Part shown: positions 6,406 through 10,764 of the stretch, piece by piece
How positions within the stretch are numbered: the first letter of the stretch is position 1
Layout: each line of letters begins with the position of its first letter
Assembly: GCA_050116155.1 (NCBI GenBank)
Contig: JASFPE010000152.1
Span: forward strand, 1 to 10,764
Length of the DNA stretch: 10,764 bases
Origin: G020353355 sp050116155
GTDB lineage: Bacteria > Desulfobacterota > Desulfobacteria > Desulfobacterales > JAHEIW01
Direction: 5' to 3'
Translations under genes and position numbers: made by a program
The notes under the pieces: model-generated
Seen by the model: only the letters and a program-made list of their open reading frames with translations
Database searches by the model: none
Told to the model about the DNA's origin: nothing

Positions 6406-6531
6406 TAGTTTAGCCACTAAGGCACTAAGCCACAAAGGTTATAAATAATTCTATTGATGCCTTTTTTAATAAACGGCACGTTAAAATTGATATTCTTTTT
6501 TTGTGTCTTCGTGTCTTATTGGCTGAACTAT
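6406..6531. repeat. Foldback repeat with CACTAAGG tandem arms (ribE-ribBA gap)
   Basis: The left arm starts TAGTTTAGC (6406-6414) and continues with 8-base units CACTAAGG, CACTAAGC and CACAAAGG (6415-6438). The right arm (about 6499-6531), read on the other strand, is TAGTTCAGC followed by CAATAAGA, CACGAAGA and CACAAAAA. About 60 A+T-rich bases lie between. It fills most of the 164 bases between ribE and ribBA. From memory, similar CACTAAG/CTTAGTG elements occur between genes in many bacteria; I cannot verify this here. Confidence 0.78.
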
Positions 6532-6536
6532 TGCGT

Positions 6537-7202
6537 TTAGATAAATCCTGTCTTGGCCAGAAAATCCATGTCAATACCGGATTTTTCGGGCGTATTTTCG
6601 TTTTGTGGAGACGCCTCTCCCCTGAGAAAGCATTCCACATATTTACCAATCATATCGGTTTCAATATTAACCGGATCTCCGATGCGTTTGATGCCGATAG
6701 TGGTAATTTTTGCGGTATGCGGAATAATGCTGGCGGTAAACTCTTTTTTTTCAACGGAATTAATGGTCAGACTGATACCATCCACAGCAACCGAACCCTT
6801 TGGTATCATATATCGTGTCAAAGCAGCCGAAACCCCGATTTTCACAATAATCGCATTGGCGACATTTTCCCGATGCCGGATCATTCCCATTCCGTCAATA
6901 TGACCGGAAACGAGATGTCCGTCGATGCGATCGGAAAGGCGCATGGCCCGCTCGAGATTTACACGATCTCCAATCCTGGCGCTGGCAAAAGTAGTTCTTT
7001 CAAGCGTCTCCGGCGAGACATCCACTTCAAAACGTTTCTGATCAAGCTTTACAACGGTTAAACAGGCTCCACTGACCGAGATGCTTTCTCCGATCCTGGT
7101 TTGTTCCAACCGGAAATCCGACTCGACCGCCAGACGTCTACCCGCTCCGGATGAATTGATTGCGGATATAGATCCCAGACCTTCTATGATACCGGTAAAC
7201 AT
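6537..7202 (-). CDS. ribE: Riboflavin synthase, alpha chain
   Basis: Converts two molecules of the RibH product into riboflavin and the pyrimidine substrate of RibH. The 221 residues start at MFTGIIEGLG, the invariant N-terminus of the family. A TTG nine bases further upstream (7211) would add MPI but is unlikely; the ribosome binding site is weak in either case. There are two lumazine-binding domains in tandem: residues about 1-97, with GESISVSGACLTVV (38-51) and SPETLERTTF (63-72), and about 98-195, with SGHIDGMG (99-106), GSVAVDGISLTI (136-147) and IPHTAKITT (160-168). The C-terminal helix KSGIDMDFLAKTGF (207-220) is the usual trimerisation tail. A hairpin lies upstream (7222-7240). In Escherichia coli the gene is called ribC, elsewhere ribE. 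Confidence 0.96.
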   Translation of the reverse strand: MFTGIIEGLGSISAINSSGAGRRLAVESDFRLEQTRIGESISVSGACLTVVKLDQKRFEVDVSPETLERTTFASARIGDRVNLERAMRLSDRIDGHLVSGHIDGMGMIRHRENVANAIIVKIGVSAALTRYMIPKGSVAVDGISLTINSVEKKEFTASIIPHTAKITTIGIKRIGDPVNIETDMIGKYVECFLRGEASPQNENTPEKSGIDMDFLAKTGFI

Positions 7203-7221
7203 AATTGGCAACTCAAGAATC

Positions 7222-7240
7222 TTATCCCGCTGCGGGATAA
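7222..7240 (-). promoter_or_regulatory. Perfect hairpin upstream of ribE
   Basis: TTATCCCGC-T-GCGGGATAA: nine complementary bases on each side of one base. As RNA, it would have seven pairs and a five-base loop. It lies 20 bases upstream of the ribE ATG, so it could regulate ribE translation or mark an RNA processing site. There is no T-run, so a terminator is unlikely. Confidence 0.4.
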
Positions 7241-7280
7241 ATAGATTGTAATTCAGGCAACAGAATTTCGGCTAATATTA

Positions 7281-7420
7281 TGGAATAATGGAATAGTGGA
7301 ATGATGGGAAAATGGCTAATGAAAATTGCCATTGATCCAACAATACATTATCACAAAACCCATACTTCCAATATAGCGCTAAAGCTTCACTTCGTGCCCA
7401 TAATTCCAACATTCCAATTG
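7281..7420. repeat. Foldback repeat with TGGAATAA tandem arms (ribD-ribE gap)
   Basis: The left arm is four 8-base units: TGGAATAA, TGGAATAG, TGGAATGA and TGGGAAAA (7281-7312). The right arm (7397-7420), read on the other strand, has TGGAATGT, TGGAATTA and TGGG. Aligning 24 bases of each arm (7285-7308 against 7397-7420) gives 18 matches. The centre of about 85 bases is not symmetrical. The ribD-ribE gap is 290 bases, the largest inside the rib genes; the rest of it holds the hairpin at 7222-7240 and nothing else I recognise. Confidence 0.72.
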
Positions 7421-7492
7421 GGCAAAGCCCCTAACTTGGAACTGAACTCTTGCGGGTGATGACTTTCCTAAACCATATAAAATAAGTATTAA

Positions 7493-8593
7493 TCAGGAAT
7501 TATCAATATAGCCTTCGATCATAACATCATCGCCAAAGCGCTGTAGCGTGACATCTTTGACCGCGATGCAATCAACCATTAGATCGGGACCCTTCCCACG
7601 GCAGATGGGCACCCCATCATCTCCACCGGTAAGCTTGGGGGCGTAAAAAAACATGATCTTGTCAACAATTCCGGCATTGAGAGCCGATGCAATCACACGG
7701 CTACCGCCCTCAATCAGAAGACTGGTAATACCCACCGCGCCCAGTTGATCCATCAGAAGATCCATATCGATGCGTTTATTTTTGAGCACAGATTCAATCA
7801 CCCGTACACCGTTTGCCGCTAATGCCGCTTTTTTTTCTTTTATGGCCGATCTTCCGGCAACCAGAATAGTATCAGAATCGGAATTCAGTCGCAATACCCT
7901 GGCATCCGGCGAGATGGAAAGATTCGTATCCAGGATGACACGAATGGCATCTTTTCCTCTGCCATGGGGGAGTCGGGTCGTCAAACTGGGATCGTCTGCA
8001 TTGACCGTATTGATACCCACCAAAATGGCATCAACGGCATGCCGCAGCTGGTGGACGACGCCCCGCGATTGTTCATTGGTAACCCATCTGGAATCACCGG
8101 TCCGTGTGGCGATTCGACCGTCTAACGTGGCCGCACATTTCAGGATGACAAAGGGGCGCTTGGTACGGATGTATTTCACAAATATCTCATTTAGCCTTCG
8201 GGCCTTGGCTTCACAAATTCCTAGTGAAATATCGATGCCGTTTTTCTTAAGAAAATCAATGCCGCCACCCTTTACATCGCTATTTGGATCCTGCATTGCA
8301 ACGACGACACGTTTAATTCCGGAGTTTAGAATTTTTTTTGTACAGGGTGGGGTTCGACCGGTATGATTACAGGGCTCTAAATTAACATAAAGTGTGGCGC
8401 CATTGGTGTCGCCACCGGCATCATTTATGGCATTTACTTCGGCATGCGCCTTTCCGGCAGCCTGATGGTATCCGGTGCCGACCACTTTGCCGTTTTTCAC
8501 GACTACTGCCCCAACCATCGGATTGGGTGAGGTAAAGCCCTGACCTTTTAACGCAAGATCCAGAGCCATGTCCATGTAATCGTGATCATCCAT
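7493..8593 (-). CDS. ribD: Bifunctional pyrimidine deaminase / reductase
   Basis: Deaminates and then reduces the RibA product, using NADPH, giving the ribitylamino-pyrimidine that enters RibH after dephosphorylation. It has 366 residues, normal for RibD. Deaminase domain, about 1-145: SPNPMVGAVVV (22-32), the zinc site HAE (His50, catalytic Glu52) and NLEPCNHTGRTPPC (71-84) with Cys75 and Cys84. Reductase domain, about 147-366: RPFVILKCAATLDGRIA (145-161), SRWVTNEQSR (167-176), DAILVGINTVNADDP (187-201) and LLIEGGSR (293-300). The ATG comes 4 bases after the nrdR stop, so translation is probably coupled. Confidence 0.97.
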   Translation of the reverse strand: MDDHDYMDMALDLALKGQGFTSPNPMVGAVVVKNGKVVGTGYHQAAGKAHAEVNAINDAGGDTNGATLYVNLEPCNHTGRTPPCTKKILNSGIKRVVVAMQDPNSDVKGGGIDFLKKNGIDISLGICEAKARRLNEIFVKYIRTKRPFVILKCAATLDGRIATRTGDSRWVTNEQSRGVVHQLRHAVDAILVGINTVNADDPSLTTRLPHGRGKDAIRVILDTNLSISPDARVLRLNSDSDTILVAGRSAIKEKKAALAANGVRVIESVLKNKRIDMDLLMDQLGAVGITSLLIEGGSRVIASALNAGIVDKIMFFYAPKLTGGDDGVPICRGKGPDLMVDCIAVKDVTLQRFGDDVMIEGYIDNS

Positions 8594-8597
8594 TTAA

Positions 8598-9062
8598 TCA
8601 CGTGTCTTGTTGATTGCTCAATAAGGTCTTAAGCTCGGCAAAAAAATCATTTACATCTTTAAATTCGCGATAAACGGAAGCAAACCGCACATAGGCAACA
8701 TCATCGAGTTCATGTAGCTTGCCCATGATCTTTTCGCCAATGGCAGAGGCTGGAAGTTCTTTTTCACCGGTTTCTCGAAGATCTCTTTCCAGTTCATCGA
8801 TAAATTCTTCAATCAGGTTCATACTGATGTTACGCTTTTCACAGGCCCTTTGAATACCTGAGCGTACTTTTTCACGGTTAAAAATTTCACGGCGTCCGTC
8901 TTTCTTGATAATCATGATGGGAATATCTTCGATGTGCTCGTAAGTTGTAAATCTCCTGGTACAGCCGATACATTCTCTACGCCGTCGAATCACGCTGGCA
9001 TCCTTGCTTAATCTTGAATCGATTACCTTGTTGTCAACTTCTCCACAATATGGACACTTCAT
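8598..9062 (-). CDS. nrdR: Transcriptional repressor NrdR
   Basis: A nucleotide-sensing repressor of ribonucleotide reductase genes. The 154 residues begin MKCPYCG. The four zinc cysteines of the N-terminal ribbon are C3, C6, C31 and C34, with RRRRECIGCTRRFTTYE (26-42) typical of the family. The ATP-cone domain spans about 49-139 (IMIIKKDGRREIFNREKV at 49-66, VAYVRFASVYREF at 122-134). ATG follows a strong AAGGAGG. It sits directly before ribD, a very common arrangement. No ribonucleotide reductase gene or obvious NrdR box is in the window, so its targets lie elsewhere. Confidence 0.97.
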   Translation of the reverse strand: MKCPYCGEVDNKVIDSRLSKDASVIRRRRECIGCTRRFTTYEHIEDIPIMIIKKDGRREIFNREKVRSGIQRACEKRNISMNLIEEFIDELERDLRETGEKELPASAIGEKIMGKLHELDDVAYVRFASVYREFKDVNDFFAELKTLLSNQQDT

Positions 9063-9100
9063 AAATCCCCCCCTCCTTGATGGTATCGATTTTAATAAAA

Positions 9101-10342
9101 TTACCCCTTAAATTTCTTGAGAATCAGCGAGGCATTGGTCCCGCCGAAACCAAAGGAATTGGTCATGGCAACCTTGACGGTGGTTTTGCGGGCCACCTGC
9201 GGAACGTAATCCAGATCGCACTCATCACCCGGATGCTCATGATTAATCGTCGGTGGAATAATATCGTCATGCAGCGTTAAGGCGGTGAATGCGGTCTCAA
9301 TTCCACCGGCACCCCCCAGCAAATGGCCTGTCATGGATTTGGTGGAGCTGATCGCCAGCAATGGAGCATGCGCGCCAAATACAGCTTTTATCGCCCGGGT
9401 TTCATATAAATCGTTTAGCGGTGTGGAGGTCCCATGCGCATTGATGTAGTCCACCGCCTCAGGGGGGATGTTCGCATCTTCCAGAGCCGCCGACATACAG
9501 CGCGCGGCACCATCACCATCGGGCGGCGGTGAGGTGATGTGGTATCCATCGCCCGTCATCCCGTAGCCGATCATCTCCGCATAAATCGGAGCCCCTCGAT
9601 TCAGCGCGTGATCCAAGGCCTCGAGAATCATGATTCCGGCACCTTCGCCCACCACAAAGCCGTCACGGTCGCGGTCAAACGGGCGTGAGGCTTTTTCAGG
9701 CTCGTCGTTGCGCGTGGATAGGGCTTTCATGGCATTAAATCCGGCAATACAGGTCGGCGTAATAACTGCTTCGGTGCCCCCGGTGATCATGGCATCGGCC
9801 CGGCCTTCCTGAATAATCTTAAAAGAATTACCCACCGCATGTGACCCAGCCGCGCAGGCAGTGGCAAGCGATGAGTTCGGACCCTTAGCTCCATAATGAA
9901 TGGAAATCAATCCCGGCGCCATATTGCCAATCATCATTGGAATAAAAAATGGGCTCACTCGTCTTGAATTACCCCTGTGGACTTTATAGACAGTTTCCTC
10001 CATAAAACTAAGTCCACCAAGACCACAACCGGTAATCGCACCAATACGGGAAGCATTTGAATCGTCAATTTTTAAGCCTGAGTCTTCCAGGGCCAATTGC
10101 GTCGCTGACAGGGCATAGGATACGAAAGGCTCAAAACGTTTGGCATCCTTTTTGGAAAAAAAATCATCAGCATGAAAATTTTTAACCTCAGCTGCGATTT
10201 GCGTCTGAAGCGCTGAGGCATCAAACCTGGTGATTTCACCTACAGCGGACCTGCCGGCACAAAGAGCATCCCATGTCTCTTTCGTACCAATGGCCAGGGG
10301 AGTGACCAGTCCCAATCCGGTGATGACTACCCGTCTATTCAC
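9101..10342 (-). CDS. fabF: Beta-ketoacyl-ACP synthase II
   Basis: Elongates fatty acids by condensing malonyl-ACP with acyl-ACP. It has 413 residues, the usual length. The start is GTG at 10342, with AGGAGG (10347-10352) only 4 bases away; no better start exists, and MNRRVVITGLGLVTPL is the expected N-terminus. The thiolase-type fold carries the Cys-His-His triad: Cys163 in ATACAAGSHA, His303 in NAHGTSTPLND and His340 in STKSMTGHLLGGAGG. NSFGFGGTNAS (395-405) is the conserved end loop. The partner acyl carrier protein gene lies upstream, after a gap of 334 bases. The nrdR gene begins only 38 bases after its stop. Confidence 0.97.
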   Translation of the reverse strand: MNRRVVITGLGLVTPLAIGTKETWDALCAGRSAVGEITRFDASALQTQIAAEVKNFHADDFFSKKDAKRFEPFVSYALSATQLALEDSGLKIDDSNASRIGAITGCGLGGLSFMEETVYKVHRGNSRRVSPFFIPMMIGNMAPGLISIHYGAKGPNSSLATACAAGSHAVGNSFKIIQEGRADAMITGGTEAVITPTCIAGFNAMKALSTRNDEPEKASRPFDRDRDGFVVGEGAGIMILEALDHALNRGAPIYAEMIGYGMTGDGYHITSPPPDGDGAARCMSAALEDANIPPEAVDYINAHGTSTPLNDLYETRAIKAVFGAHAPLLAISSTKSMTGHLLGGAGGIETAFTALTLHDDIIPPTINHEHPGDECDLDYVPQVARKTTVKVAMTNSFGFGGTNASLILKKFKG

Positions 10343-10676
10343 AATACCTCCTGAAAACCAAATTGTATTTCAAGCGCTAAATGGCGGCAGATGTTTTCAC
10401 TATACATCTGCTTCTTTAATGATTGCCCGGTTTCCCGGAAAACAACCATTCAGTCCTGCCCGTGCCTTAACATCCAAGAGTGACCATCCACCTCCGTAAA
10501 ACAGTTCTGCCCTATGGAAGCCTCCGGAAAAGATCTTCTCAGCAGTATCTAGGGAATATCCATTTGCCGGACAGGCAGACAGCCATTCACTAATTCGAAG
10601 ATATTATTTTATGCTTTAGGCAAAGACCGCAAAAAATCGCCATTTATGGCTGATCACCAATTAGTGGGCGCACCCA
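10343..10676 (-). other. Long acpP-fabF gap with an unexplained 67-codon open frame
   Basis: These genes are usually much closer together. On the minus strand, the frame from 10603 down to the TAG at 10400-10402 stays open for 67 codons. It reads like a protein, e.g. EKIFSGGFHRAELFYGGG and then LDVKARAGLNGCFPGNRA, but has no ATG, GTG or TTG near its beginning. The first non-standard possibility is ATT at 10594, and the only TTG leaves 25 residues. I see no matching ribosome binding site. It could be a gene remnant, a gene with an unusual start, or chance. The gap also holds a hairpin at 10387-10411 and CCGG-GAAA-CCGG (minus strand, 10427-10438), a stem with a GNRA-type loop, so a structured RNA is another reading. 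Confidence 0.3.
10387..10411. promoter_or_regulatory. Hairpin upstream of fabF
   Basis: GCAGATGT and ACATCTGC are perfect 8-base complements around a 9-base loop, 45 bases upstream of the fabF start. On the plus strand it is followed by TTCTTT, but no plus-strand gene ends here. In the fabF transcript it could be a processing or attenuation structure. The TAG of the open frame described in this gap falls in its loop. Confidence 0.35.
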
Positions 10677-10764
10677 TTAATGGGCATTGATATAAGCGAT
10701 GGCGTCGTTAACGGTGGCAATGGTTTCTGCATCTTCATCGGATATATCAATATCGAACTCTTCC
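10677..10764 (-). CDS. acpP: Acyl carrier protein, C-terminal end
   Basis: Only the last 29 codons are in the window, ending at TAA (10677-10679). They read EEFDIDISDEDAETIATV then NDAIAYINAH. This is the acidic end of acyl carrier protein after the phosphopantetheine serine (the DSL motif lies outside): EEFDI(D)I is the conserved stretch before helix III, and the ending VxDAIxYI is typical. ACP carries the growing acyl chain for FabF, encoded next. A possible stem (TTAATGGG with CCCACTAA, one mismatch) starts at the stop codon. Confidence 0.92.
   Translation of the reverse strand, partial: EEFDIDISDEDAETIATVNDAIAYINAH

Noticed and set aside
6373..6435. Longer N-terminus for ribBA reaching into the foldback repeat
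   Set aside because: The added 21 residues are encoded by the repeat arm, and the family begins at the MPILTVEEAI-type start.
6501..7061. 186-codon plus-strand open frame opposite ribE
   Set aside because: It lies over the conserved ribE gene and the adjacent repeat, with no ribosome binding site. It is explained by the coding bias of ribE.
7203..7492. FMN riboswitch upstream of riboflavin genes
   Set aside because: The gap holds an octamer foldback repeat and a simple palindrome, but I could not find the conserved AGGGCAGG-like and CCGAC-like elements of the RFN motif.
7770..8366. 198-codon plus-strand open frame opposite ribD
   Set aside because: It overlaps the conserved RibD domains on the other strand, and its sequence has the Ser/Arg-rich look of an antisense frame.
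10230..10499. 89-codon plus-strand open frame across the fabF start and the gap
   Set aside because: It is antisense to the fabF N-terminus, with no binding site and no recognisable domain.

Overview
The window looks like core chromosome from a Gram-negative anaerobe, most likely a member of the Desulfobacterota. The reasons are the gene order acpP-fabF-nrdR-ribD-ribE-ribBA-ribH-nusB, the style of the RibBA and IspG proteins, and the many foldback repeats between genes. This is a judgement from gene order and protein style, not a database match. Base composition is moderate, and most genes are on the minus strand.

Left part (1-1198): the N-terminal two thirds of ispG (non-mevalonate isoprenoid pathway) runs leftward off the window. 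A spacer of about 400 bases follows. It holds a hairpin at the ispG start, a 15-base palindrome overlapping a plus-strand promoter-like sequence, and a possible 52-residue minus-strand gene starting at TTG that has its own ribosome binding site.

Plus-strand island (1199-3102): two genes, both with good ribosome binding sites. The first encodes a 144-residue protein I cannot name, made of two gap-free copies of a roughly 52-residue cysteine-containing unit. The second encodes a membrane-anchored lytic transglycosylase of the MltF type, with a solute-binding domain followed by an SLT domain.

Middle (3208-3956): a single minus-strand metallo-beta-lactamase-fold hydrolase of the glyoxalase II-like group, then a strong hairpin terminator that closes the operon to its right.

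Right part (4003-10764, all minus strand, so transcribed right to left): acpP (C-terminal end only), fabF, nrdR, ribD, ribE, ribBA, ribH and nusB. RibBA, RibD, RibH and RibE together give a complete route from GTP and ribulose 5-phosphate to riboflavin, apart from the separate phosphatase step. NrdR regulates ribonucleotide reductase genes, and NusB is a transcription antitermination factor. I see no FMN riboswitch. Three gaps (ribD-ribE, ribE-ribBA, ribBA-ribH) each hold a different imperfect inverted repeat, but all three share one design: arms built from 7-8 base tandem units. The acpP-fabF gap (334 bases) is unusually long and holds an unexplained 67-codon open frame plus hairpins.

The least explained items are the duplicated CQLG protein, the two short possible genes, the shared architecture of the three foldback repeats, and a His-to-Gln change at the expected metal ligand of the RibB half of RibBA.
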